A DNA stretch of 64,000 nt, from contig JADKBZ010000004.1 in the NCBI GenBank assembly GCA_016714815.1, positions 404,673-468,672 on the forward strand, in the 5' to 3' direction. The position numbers and the translations under genes were made by a program. Every line of letters begins with the position of its first letter. Within the stretch, counting starts at the first letter, position 1. This document shows, piece by piece, positions 8,065 to 15,752 of this stretch. The notes below the pieces were generated by a model. That model searched no databases. It was not told the DNA's origin and saw only the letters and a program-made list of their open reading frames with translations. Source of the stretch: Holophagales bacterium (lineage in GTDB: Bacteria > Acidobacteriota > Thermoanaerobaculia > UBA5066).

Positions 8065-10371
8065 TCACTCCACCACCTCGACGATCTCTCCGCCGAGGAC
8101 GACCTGGACGTTCCTGCCGAGGGCCAGCCACGGCGCCGCCTCCGGGTGCTTCCCGAGGAGGGCGTCGTACGCGCTCGACCCGAACCTCACCTGCCGGGTC
8201 CGGGCCCCCTTCTGCGTCTGGACGCTCGCGTCGATCCAGACGCTCCCGTTCTGGTAGAAGGTCCGCCCCCTGACGAAGCGCGACACCTGGGCGTTCACGA
8301 GCTGCCGGACCGGCTCCGGCGCGGCCGACGAACCCTCCGGGAGCCCGCCCGGGAGTCCGGCCGAAGCTCCGAACGCCAGGTCGTTCGAGGCGGACGGCGC
8401 CGCGGCGTTCTGCGCCCGCTTCAGCGAGTCGAGGGCCTGCGCCCCTCCCACCGCCTCGGCCCCGCTCTTCGTTTCCCGCACTCCCTTGTACATCTCCCTC
8501 GCCGCCGCCCGCGCCCGGCCGTCGTCCTTCGGCGCCTGCATCGTCCGGACGTTCGCCGGGACGTCGCGCCTCGTCTCGTCCTCCAGGATGAGGAACGCCG
8601 TGTAGGGCGTGACGACGCCGTACTGCCGCGCGAGGACGGTCACCTCCTCGCGCAGCTCGGCGCTCTCCCCGTGGAGGCGGATCTGGTCGAGGAGGAAGCC
8701 GATCCGCCGCGTCGCCCAGAGGCGCGGGACGAAGGAGTGCTCGGTGGCGCGCGCGGGCAGCGAGGCCTCCCACGTGAAGCTCCGCGGCGCGCCGTTGACC
8801 GTTCCCTGGAGCGTGATGGCCGCGTCCCCCGTCCCGCTGTAGCGGCCGAGGACGACGACCTGCTCCCCCTTGAAGAGGTCGGGGAGCTCCGGCGGCGCCA
8901 GCTTCGTCACCCGGACCGCTCCCTGGAAGCGGAGCTTCGGGCTCGCCAGGACCGGCTGGCTGATCTTGCCGTAGAAGCTCGACAGGGCGAGCTCGAGGTC
9001 CTCCTCCGGCAGGACGTAGCGGCTCGCGGCGTGCGTCTTCTCGGAGAGCCGGTCGAGGAGGTGGGTGTTCACGTCGGTCCCGATTCCGACGGAGAAGACG
9101 CGGACCGGCCGCTCCCCCATCGCCCGCGACGCCTTCGAGACGATCTCGTCGTCGTTCGTCGAGCCGATCGTCGGCTTGCCGTCGGTGAGAAAGACGACGT
9201 TGTAGGGCCGGTCCTTCTGCCCCTGCGCTTTCAGCGGCTCGAGGGCCGTGACGAGCGCCTCGTCGATCGCCGTCCCGCCGATCGGCTTCAGCCCGGCGAC
9301 GAAGCCTTCGGCCTTCTGCACGTTCGCCTCGGTCGACGCGACGAGCTTTCCGAAGAGCGGTTCCGTCTCGGTCGAGAAGCGGACGATCTCGAAGCGGTCC
9401 CCGTCGCCGAGGTTCTTCAGGCAGAACGCGAGCGCCTTCTTCGCCTGAGCGAGCTTCTTCCCTTCGGCCATCGAGCCCGACGTGTCGAGGACGAAGACGA
9501 CGTCCTTCTTCACGATCTTCTCGGCGGCCATCTCCTGTGCGGGAGACAGGACGAGAAGGAAGGTCCCTTCCGCCTCCCCCGCTTCGCGGTACGTCATCAC
9601 GTGAACCGCGACGTCCGAGCCGGCCGCGGGTGCGACGAAGAGCTGGAAGTCGGTGTCGGGCCGGATCGCCTTCGCCTCGAAGCCGACGACCGCCTTCTTC
9701 GGGCCGTGGCGCGTCACCTCCACCTCGTGGCTCGGCGAGTAGATCGTCCGGATCCCCTCCGGCAGCTCGACGTCCACCTTCACCGAGACGCTCTTCAGCG
9801 GCTGCGCCGAGAACTTCTCCGTGTTGAGCGGGTAGAGGTACTTCAGGAGCCCTCCCTCCTGCGTCAGGATCTCGGTGTACCTGAGCTTCACGCGCTTCTC
9901 GCTGTGCGGCTCGATCGGGTAGATCCGCACCTTGAAGAGCCCCTGCCCGAGATACTCGAGGAGCGCCGGGTCGCGCATCTTCCGGACGATCTCCTCGTAT
10001 ATCCCCCGCGCCTTCGCGGCGTCGAGAAGCTCGGCCTCGGTCATCTTCCCGTTCACGTCCATCGAGAACTTGTCGATCTGCGCCCCCTTGGGAATCGGGA
10101 AGAGGTACGTCCCCTCGAGGCGGCTACGCCCCGGGTTGTAGAAGACCTGGTCGACCTCGGTCACCGCCACGCGCCCCGTCACCTTCGCGGTGACGTGGTG
10201 GTACCGGACCTCGAGCGGCGTCCAGGCCGGGTGCCCTCCCGGCACCGGCCGGACCCCGGGCGGGAAGTCCCGGATGACGATGAGGCCGTCCGCGCCGGCG
10301 GGAAAGGAGAGGCCGAGGCAGAAGACGAGGGTTACGAGAACGGGGGCGAGGGCCACGGGGAACCGGCGCAT
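8065..10371 (-). CDS. VIT and VWA domain protein (inter-alpha-trypsin inhibitor heavy-chain-like)
   Basis: The 768-residue product starts with a signal peptide (about residues 1-28). A VIT domain (about 50-180) has the usual TEVDQVFYNP and LEGTYLFPIP stretches. A VWA domain (about 290-460) has the MIDAS DTSGSM at 296-301. The long C-terminal region includes a predicted coil and a Gly/Pro/Ser linker. This architecture is common in secreted or surface proteins of Proteobacteria, Acidobacteriota and Planctomycetes, where it is thought to mediate adhesion or protein contacts. The start at 10371 is chosen over the open frame up to 10500 because it places the signal peptide at the N-terminus. A 277-base gap separates it from the M56 gene upstream. 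Confidence 0.88.
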   Translation of the reverse strand: MRRFPVALAPVLVTLVFCLGLSFPAGADGLIVIRDFPPGVRPVPGGHPAWTPLEVRYHHVTAKVTGRVAVTEVDQVFYNPGRSRLEGTYLFPIPKGAQIDKFSMDVNGKMTEAELLDAAKARGIYEEIVRKMRDPALLEYLGQGLFKVRIYPIEPHSEKRVKLRYTEILTQEGGLLKYLYPLNTEKFSAQPLKSVSVKVDVELPEGIRTIYSPSHEVEVTRHGPKKAVVGFEAKAIRPDTDFQLFVAPAAGSDVAVHVMTYREAGEAEGTFLLVLSPAQEMAAEKIVKKDVVFVLDTSGSMAEGKKLAQAKKALAFCLKNLGDGDRFEIVRFSTETEPLFGKLVASTEANVQKAEGFVAGLKPIGGTAIDEALVTALEPLKAQGQKDRPYNVVFLTDGKPTIGSTNDDEIVSKASRAMGERPVRVFSVGIGTDVNTHLLDRLSEKTHAASRYVLPEEDLELALSSFYGKISQPVLASPKLRFQGAVRVTKLAPPELPDLFKGEQVVVLGRYSGTGDAAITLQGTVNGAPRSFTWEASLPARATEHSFVPRLWATRRIGFLLDQIRLHGESAELREEVTVLARQYGVVTPYTAFLILEDETRRDVPANVRTMQAPKDDGRARAAAREMYKGVRETKSGAEAVGGAQALDSLKRAQNAAAPSASNDLAFGASAGLPGGLPEGSSAAPEPVRQLVNAQVSRFVRGRTFYQNGSVWIDASVQTQKGARTRQVRFGSSAYDALLGKHPEAAPWLALGRNVQVVLGGEIVEVVE

Positions 10372-10542
10372 CCAGGGCCTCCTCGGGGTTTCGAGGGCGT
10401 TCCTACGCCCGTTTGGACCTTCCGGGGGCGGATGAGTTCCCGGCGGGGGCGATCGGGGGTTCCGGAGGGTTCCGACGCGCTCGTCTGGCACTCCCGTCAA
10501 TTTACGGACGATGAATGCCGGATCCGTGCCAGAAACGACAGC

Positions 10543-10574
10543 GCCCTCCCCGACCGTCGACGATCGGGGAGGGC
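10543..10574 (-). terminator. Strong hairpin between the M56 and VIT-VWA genes
   Basis: An 11-bp perfect stem (GCCCTCCCCGA at 10543-10553 with its complement at 10564-10574) encloses a 10-base loop. It lies about 75 bases downstream of the M56 stop on the minus strand and about 170 bases before the VIT-VWA start. Only a short T stretch follows on the minus strand, so intrinsic termination is plausible but not certain. It could also be one copy of an interspersed repeat. I see no gene in the surrounding gap of 10372-10648. Confidence 0.45.
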
Positions 10575-10648
10575 ACGATGGGTCACTCGTTCCTCGACCC
10601 CGCGAAACGAGGTCGTGTCAGGGTGAGGAGGGCTCGGCCGGAGTCCCG

Positions 10649-12577
10649 TCACTTCGCCGTCGGGGTCGACCTCCCCGCGGCTTTCGTCGCGGCGCTCCCG
10701 TTCAGGGCTTCCAGGGCGGCTTCGAGCCGCGCGGCCTCGCGCTCCAGCTCCGCCTTCTGCCCCGCGGCCGCGGGCAGCTCTCCCCGCAGCGAGGCGACCT
10801 GATCGGCGAGGGACTTCGCGAGCTCCTCCCGCGCCGCCCGAACCTCGAGGACGCGGGCCTCGGCCTCGAGCGCCTCCGCCTGCCGCTGGAGGTTCTCCGA
10901 CTCGGCCTCGAGAGCCCGCCTCGACTTCTCGAGCGCTTCGACGCCCTTGCCGGTCCCGCCCGGACGCTCCGCCTTCTCGAATTCGGTCTCGAGCTTCAGC
11001 TCTCTCCCCTGAAGGTCGAGCCGACGCTTTTCGAGATCCACCTGCCTCGCGCGGAGCTCTCCCATTCTCGTGGCGCGCGCGGCCCCTTGCGCGTCGCCGG
11101 CGGCCTTCCGCTCGGCCGACTCCCGGGCGGCCTGACCCTGCTGCTGCCGCGCCTCGAGGTCGAGGGCGCGACGTTCCAGGTCGAGCTCGGAGAGCCGCAG
11201 CTGGCGACGCTGCTCCTCGATCGCCCGGTGCTCGGCCAGGATGGCCGGGTCCGGCTCGTCGGCCTCCGGGAGGGGTGCGGGCGCCGCCAGCGGCGCGAGG
11301 GCGACGCGGGGCATCGGCACGGCGTCCGGGGCCGGGAGAGGCGCCTCGAGCGCTTCCGGAGCGGCCGGGGCCGGAGCCGGGGACGAGCTCCGGGGCGCGC
11401 GTGGCGCCGGTGGCGCCAGGGACGGCCGGGGAGTCTCGGAGTCCGCGCCCGGCAACGGGATCGCCGCGGCGGCTTCGGCGGTGCGGGGCGGAGCCACCGT
11501 CGGGAAGAGGGCGAGCCCGAGGATCGCGGTCGCACCGAAGGCGAGCCGGACGGGACGCGAGAGTCGGGGAAGCGGAGGTGTCATGAGGATCTCCTTCAGC
11601 CGGTCTTCGAGCTCTTCGACGGGAGCGGCGCCGGAGGCGGCCGCGGGGAGGGGCGACGGGGAGCCGGAGAGGAACGCGAGGCACTTGAGGATCCCGCCGG
11701 CGTAGGCGCGTGCCGACTCCGGCCGGGCGAGGAGGACCCACTCGTCGCAGCACCTCTCCTCGGCGCGGCGGAGGGCGCGGCGAGCCCACCAGGTGACGGG
11801 GTACCACCAGAAGAGAGTCGTCGCGCCGATCTCCAGGAACCGCACCCAGTGGTCGCGGCGGCGGACGTGCGCGAGCTCGTGGGCGAGGAGCGCGTCCAGC
11901 TCCTCGTCGTCGAGCTCTGGCAGGAGGCCGAGCGGCAGGAGGAGCCGCGGACCGGACGGCGCCGTCCAGAGCATCGGCGAGACGCGCGCCGGGACGAGGA
12001 GGAGCGGCGGGACCCGCGAGACGCCGAGTCGCTCCGCGAGCCGGGCCGCCCGCGCCACGAGCTCCGGCGGGGCCGGCTCGGCGCGCGAGAGGAGGCTCCG
12101 GAACCGGAAGAACCGCCACGCGGTCAGGCCGAAGACGGCGACGGAACCGAGAGCGAGGACCGCGGCGACGATCCGGCGCCACGGAAGAGCGCCTGGCGGT
12201 GCCGTCGCTTCGGCGGCCGGCACCCAGGGTCCGTGCCCGTTCAGAGCGGAGGTCCCGGCGCCGGAGTCCAGGCGCCGGAGCCGCGTCCGCCCCGCTGTCG
12301 GCGCCACTTCCGCCCGCCGCTCCGCGGTCCGCCCGGCGGCCGAGAGGTGCGCACGACCTGGCGATTCGAGGCCCGTCGGCGGCGCCGTGCGGGCCTGGCC
12401 CGCGGGAAGGAGCGGCACGCCGACGAGAGGCGGCGTCACGAGCTTGACGAGTGCCAGGAGCCAGAGCCCGTGCACGACGGCCTGGCGGCGGACGAAGCGC
12501 GACGCGACCCAGGCCGCGAGCGCGAGGAGGCCCGCCAGCACGGCGTTCGTCAGGACGAGACGGAGAAGGGCGTCCAC
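10649..12577 (-). CDS. BlaR1/MecR1-type M56 membrane metalloprotease with coiled-coil C-terminus
   Basis: The 642-residue protein has N-terminal membrane helices (about residues 5-60 and 135-160) and the M56 zinc motif LAHELAHVRRRDH, with His233, Glu234 and His237. The downstream stretch RRAEERCCDEWVL supplies the further conserved Glu. Another membrane segment follows near 345-365. Unlike classical BlaR1, there is no penicillin-binding sensor domain. The remainder is a Pro/Ala-rich linker and a long heptad-like coil (about 430-625) rich in Glu, Arg, Leu and Ala. The gene starts 3 bases after the BlaI stop. In known systems the sensor protease relieves repression when a signal is sensed, and the coil suggests a different, perhaps protein-borne, signal. 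Confidence 0.88.
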   Translation of the reverse strand: MDALLRLVLTNAVLAGLLALAAWVASRFVRRQAVVHGLWLLALVKLVTPPLVGVPLLPAGQARTAPPTGLESPGRAHLSAAGRTAERRAEVAPTAGRTRLRRLDSGAGTSALNGHGPWVPAAEATAPPGALPWRRIVAAVLALGSVAVFGLTAWRFFRFRSLLSRAEPAPPELVARAARLAERLGVSRVPPLLLVPARVSPMLWTAPSGPRLLLPLGLLPELDDEELDALLAHELAHVRRRDHWVRFLEIGATTLFWWYPVTWWARRALRRAEERCCDEWVLLARPESARAYAGGILKCLAFLSGSPSPLPAAASGAAPVEELEDRLKEILMTPPLPRLSRPVRLAFGATAILGLALFPTVAPPRTAEAAAAIPLPGADSETPRPSLAPPAPRAPRSSSPAPAPAAPEALEAPLPAPDAVPMPRVALAPLAAPAPLPEADEPDPAILAEHRAIEEQRRQLRLSELDLERRALDLEARQQQGQAARESAERKAAGDAQGAARATRMGELRARQVDLEKRRLDLQGRELKLETEFEKAERPGGTGKGVEALEKSRRALEAESENLQRQAEALEAEARVLEVRAAREELAKSLADQVASLRGELPAAAGQKAELEREAARLEAALEALNGSAATKAAGRSTPTAK

Positions 12578-12580
12578 CCG

Positions 12581-12967
12581 TCACCTCCTCTTCGACAGGC
12601 CGTCGACGAGGCGCCGGAGCTCGGCGAGCTCGCCGCCCGTGAGGCGGCCGGCCTGGACGAGGTGCGTCAGGAGCGGCGTGAGCGAACCGTCGCAGAGGGT
12701 GTCGGCCGTCTCCCGGAGCCGCCGGGCGACGAGGGCCTCCCGGTCGAGCGCCGCCGCGTAGACGTTCGCCCGCCCCTCCGGGCGGTGAGTTACGTGCCCC
12801 TTGTCCTCCAGCCGCTCGAGCAGCTTCTGGACGGTGCCGTACTCCGACGCGCCGCCGCTCGGGTAGATCCGGTCGGCGAGGGCGCGGATTGTCGCCTCGC
12901 CGAGGTCCCAGAGCGCGCGCAGGACCTCGAGCTCCGCTTCCGTCACGTCCTGGGGGCGTCTCGCCAT
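12581..12967 (-). CDS. BlaI/MecI-family transcriptional repressor
   Basis: This 128-residue winged-helix repressor has the BlaI family layout: an N-terminal DNA-binding domain (VTEAELEVLRALWDLG, then YGTVQKLLERLEDKG as the recognition region) and a C-terminal dimerisation helix bundle with the usual LTPLLTHLV segment. It heads the operon with the M56 protease. Two near-identical dyads lie just upstream across a good promoter (see 12993-13038), which points to autorepression. In characterised BlaI systems the partner protease triggers cleavage or release of the repressor. The regulated genes here probably include the pair itself and possibly the VIT/VWA genes downstream. Confidence 0.92.
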   Translation of the reverse strand: MARRPQDVTEAELEVLRALWDLGEATIRALADRIYPSGGASEYGTVQKLLERLEDKGHVTHRPEGRANVYAAALDREALVARRLRETADTLCDGSLTPLLTHLVQAGRLTGGELAELRRLVDGLSKRR

Positions 12968-12992
12968 TCTTCCTCCTGACGTCCCGGTGTCT

Positions 12993-13038
12993 CAGACGTC
13001 ACGTCTGATAATCTGAGACGTGACGTCTGAGATGTCAA
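12993..13038 (-). promoter_or_regulatory. BlaI operon promoter with two tandem operator dyads
   Basis: On the minus strand a perfect -35 TTGACA lies at 13033-13038 and a -10-like GATTAT at 13008-13013, 19 bases apart. Two near-identical palindromes overlap them. CAGACGTCACGTCTG at 12993-13007 would cover the transcription start. AGACGTGACGTCT at 13016-13028 lies in the -35/-10 spacer. Their centres (13000 and 13022) are 22 bases apart, close to two helical turns, as for two repressor dimers on one face. The half-site AGACGT differs from the TACA/TGTA of staphylococcal BlaI operators. Confidence 0.75.
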
Positions 13039-13212
13039 GAAGAATCGAGAGAGCGGCCCAGGAGGCTCAATACCGATGGTCCACCTGACTGGAGACGACG
13101 GGACGGTCGGCTCCCACGGGGACGCCGCCCAGGATGCGCGCCGGACGTTCGATGCCCTCGACGGCCCGATGCTAGACTTTTTCCTTCAGCATCTGTCCGA
13201 GGAGGGAACACG

Positions 13213-13872
13213 ATGGAGAAGCTCCGGTTCTTCGCGCTGCTGGTCGTTCTCGCCTTTCCCCTCGAGGCGGCGGAGGTCGGAAGAACCGCTCCCGGCGAGG
13301 TCGAGGTGACCCTCGGGAGCTGGAAGCTGGAGGGCGGCTTCGTCAAGGTCTACGGCTCCGTGAGGAACGGGAACAGGCTCCCGATCTCGGGCCAGGTCCG
13401 GATCGAATACCTCGACGCGGACGGAAAGACGATCCGGCTGGGCGACGACGGCTCGGACTCCGTCCCCTTCTACGCGCCGATCGCCCCCGGGGAGACCGGG
13501 TACTTCTACCGCCCGCGCGACGTCGCGAAGCTGTCGTCCCGGGTGGCCGGCGTGAAGGTCGGCCTCCTCTACGCGGTTCCGGAAGAGAAGTCCCCCGTCG
13601 CCCTCTTCTCCGGCACGAAGTGGAGCGTGAAAGACGGGCTCGCATTCGAGGGGAAGGTCCGCAACACCGGGAACACGCCCTGCCGGATGCCCTCGGTCGC
13701 CGCGGTGATGATGAAGGGCGGAAAGCCGGTCGAGACGAGCGAGCCGTCGCTCGGGCCGGACGAGCTCCTCGCCGGCCAGGAGCTCGGGTTCCGGCACGAG
13801 ACGATGGCCCCGCCCGGGATCGACGCCGTCTCCTTCGTCCTCGACTGCTCGCCGCTCACGTTCCCGCGGTGA
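13213..13872 (+). CDS. Secreted two-repeat protein of unknown function (FxLYD-like)
   Basis: The 219-residue product has a short signal peptide (about residues 1-19). It then has two similar beta-rich segments. The first contains GGFVKVYGSVRNGNRLPIS and the second GLAFEGKVRNTGNTPCR. The pattern of a strand, then G-x-V-x-N-x-G/N, then more strands resembles FxLYD-type domains, which occur in extracytoplasmic proteins of unknown role. Start ATG at 13213 is preceded by GAGGAGG, with TAGACT at 13173-13178 as a possible -10. It is followed after 10 bases by the propeller protein, so both may be co-expressed. Confidence 0.65.
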   Translation: MEKLRFFALLVVLAFPLEAAEVGRTAPGEVEVTLGSWKLEGGFVKVYGSVRNGNRLPISGQVRIEYLDADGKTIRLGDDGSDSVPFYAPIAPGETGYFYRPRDVAKLSSRVAGVKVGLLYAVPEEKSPVALFSGTKWSVKDGLAFEGKVRNTGNTPCRMPSVAAVMMKGGKPVETSEPSLGPDELLAGQELGFRHETMAPPGIDAVSFVLDCSPLTFPR

Positions 13873-13882
13873 CGGACCCCCG

Positions 13883-15700
13883 ATGCGGGAGACCCTTCGG
13901 CCGGGCCCGCGGCGGCTTCTCGCCGCCCTGGCGCTCCTCGCGATGACCGGGCCGTCCGCCGGGCCCGCGGACGCCGCCGGGCCCCGGTGGCGGGTGGAGC
14001 GCAGCCACGGCTACCACGTCCACGCGATCTGGGGCAGCTCGGAGAGGAACGTCTACGCCGTGGGCGAGACGGGAACCATCCTCCACTTCGACGGCGACCG
14101 GTGGAAGGAGCTCGCGAGCGGCACCGAAACCACGCTGTTCGGGGTGTGGGGCGCCTCGGAGCGGAGCGTTTGGGCGATGGGAAAGGGCCTTCTCCTTCGC
14201 GGGGACACGGCCGGATGGAAACCGGTGGAAACCGGGATCCGCGAACGCCTCTACGCCGCCTGGGGGACCTCGGAGCGGGACATCTTCTTCGTCGGCTTCA
14301 ACGGCACGATCCTCCACTTCGACGGCCGGCGTTTCGAGGTGCAGGCCGGCAAGCCGGGCGCCGGAGACCGCGGGTCGGGCGGCCCCTGGCTCACGGGGGT
14401 CTGGGGGACGTCGCCCCGGGACGTCTGGGCGGTCGGGAGCCGCGGGACGATCCTCCACTTCGACGGCGCCCGCTGGTCGCCGTCGCCGAGCGGCACCACC
14501 CGGACGCTCGCCGCGGTGTGGGGGTCCTCCGCCGAGAGCGTCTGGGCCGCGGGCGAGGACGGCACGATCCTCCACTGGGACGGCTCCCGCTGGAGCCCCG
14601 CGGCCGCGAGCGCGCCCGGCATCCTCCTCGGCGGCCTCTGGGGAAGCTCGGGGAAGGACGTCTTCGCCGTCGGCACGGCGGGGACGATCCTCCACTGGGA
14701 CGGCACCCGGTGGAGCCGGATGGAGAGCGGCAGCGACAGGATCCTGACCGGCATCTGGGGAGTTCCGGGGCGGACCGTCCTGGCGACGGGGACGCTCGGG
14801 ACGATCCTCCGTTTCGGAGCGGGAAGCGCCGCCTCCGGGGGCGGGGCGGCGGGAACGGCCGCGACGCCCGTGGCGGCTGGGACGTCTGTGACGACGCGCG
14901 AGACGCTGAACGGGATCTGGACCGCCCCGGACGGCGAGACCTGGATCGTCGGCGGGTCGGGCACGATCCTGCGCGGCGACGGCACCCGCTGGAGCGCCTC
15001 CGACCCCGGGACGAAGGCCTACTTCCGGGCGCTCGACGGCAGCGCGCGGGACGCGATCGTGGCGGTCGGCGACGCGGGGGCGATCGTGGCGTTCGACGGA
15101 GAGCGCTGGGCCGCGACGGAGAGCGGGGTCACCACCGCGCTTTTCGGGGTCGCCGCCCCCTCGAAGTCCGAGGCCTGGGCAGTGGGGGCGAAAGGGACCG
15201 TCCTCCGCTACGACGGCACGCGGTGGCATCCCGTGCCGAGCGGCACGGTCGCCTCGCTGAACGGCGTCTCTGCCAGCGGGCCGCTCGTCCTCGCCGTCGG
15301 AGAGCGAGGGACGATCCTGAAGCTGGGTGACGGGGCCGCCGACCCGATGCCGTCCGGCGTCTCCTGGGCCCTCCGCGACGTCTGGTGCGACCCGGACGGC
15401 GGCGCCTTCGCCGTGGGCGACGTCGGCACGATCCTCCGCTTCGACGGGACGGCCTGGACGCAGATGAAGAGCGCGATGCCGCACAACCTCCGGGGCGTCT
15501 GGGGCCGCTCCGCCTCGGACGTCTGGGCCGTCGGCCACGAGGGGACGGTCCTCCACTGGAACGGAACGGCGTGGTCGCGCCTGAAGAACGGTCCGGTTCA
15601 GCTCCACTCGGTCCACGCCTCGCGGGACGGCCAGGTCCTCGCCGTCGGCGCGTGGGGGACGATCCACTCCGTTTCCGCCACGACGACGGATCGCCGGTAA
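13883..15700 (+). CDS. Secreted protein with 14 propeller-type repeats
   Basis: After a signal peptide (about residues 1-33), the 605-residue product consists of repeats of about 38-42 residues. The consensus is WGSS-xx-DVWAVG-xx-GTILHFDG-xx-W. I count 14 copies, the seventh carrying a Gly/Ala-rich insertion and the last truncated. Fourteen fits two stacked seven-bladed beta-propellers. No catalytic motif is visible. Similar repeat proteins are common in Myxococcota and Acidobacteriota and are presumed to be ligand- or surface-binding. The repeats are visible in the DNA, where ACGATCCTCCACT recurs. Start ATG at 13883 lies 10 bases after the preceding stop. Confidence 0.8.
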   Translation: MRETLRPGPRRLLAALALLAMTGPSAGPADAAGPRWRVERSHGYHVHAIWGSSERNVYAVGETGTILHFDGDRWKELASGTETTLFGVWGASERSVWAMGKGLLLRGDTAGWKPVETGIRERLYAAWGTSERDIFFVGFNGTILHFDGRRFEVQAGKPGAGDRGSGGPWLTGVWGTSPRDVWAVGSRGTILHFDGARWSPSPSGTTRTLAAVWGSSAESVWAAGEDGTILHWDGSRWSPAAASAPGILLGGLWGSSGKDVFAVGTAGTILHWDGTRWSRMESGSDRILTGIWGVPGRTVLATGTLGTILRFGAGSAASGGGAAGTAATPVAAGTSVTTRETLNGIWTAPDGETWIVGGSGTILRGDGTRWSASDPGTKAYFRALDGSARDAIVAVGDAGAIVAFDGERWAATESGVTTALFGVAAPSKSEAWAVGAKGTVLRYDGTRWHPVPSGTVASLNGVSASGPLVLAVGERGTILKLGDGAADPMPSGVSWALRDVWCDPDGGAFAVGDVGTILRFDGTAWTQMKSAMPHNLRGVWGRSASDVWAVGHEGTVLHWNGTAWSRLKNGPVQLHSVHASRDGQVLAVGAWGTIHSVSATTTDRR

Positions 15701-15752
15701 GGGCAGGCCCCTTCGGGATACGCGGACGCCGGGGGGATGCCCCGGACGACGA

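Noticed and set aside
8146..10626. An 826-codon open frame on the plus strand opposite the VIT-VWA gene.
   Set aside because: It is a shadow in GC-rich DNA: very rich in Arg, Pro, Asp and Gly with no recognisable domain, whereas the minus-strand frame encodes clear VIT and VWA domains.
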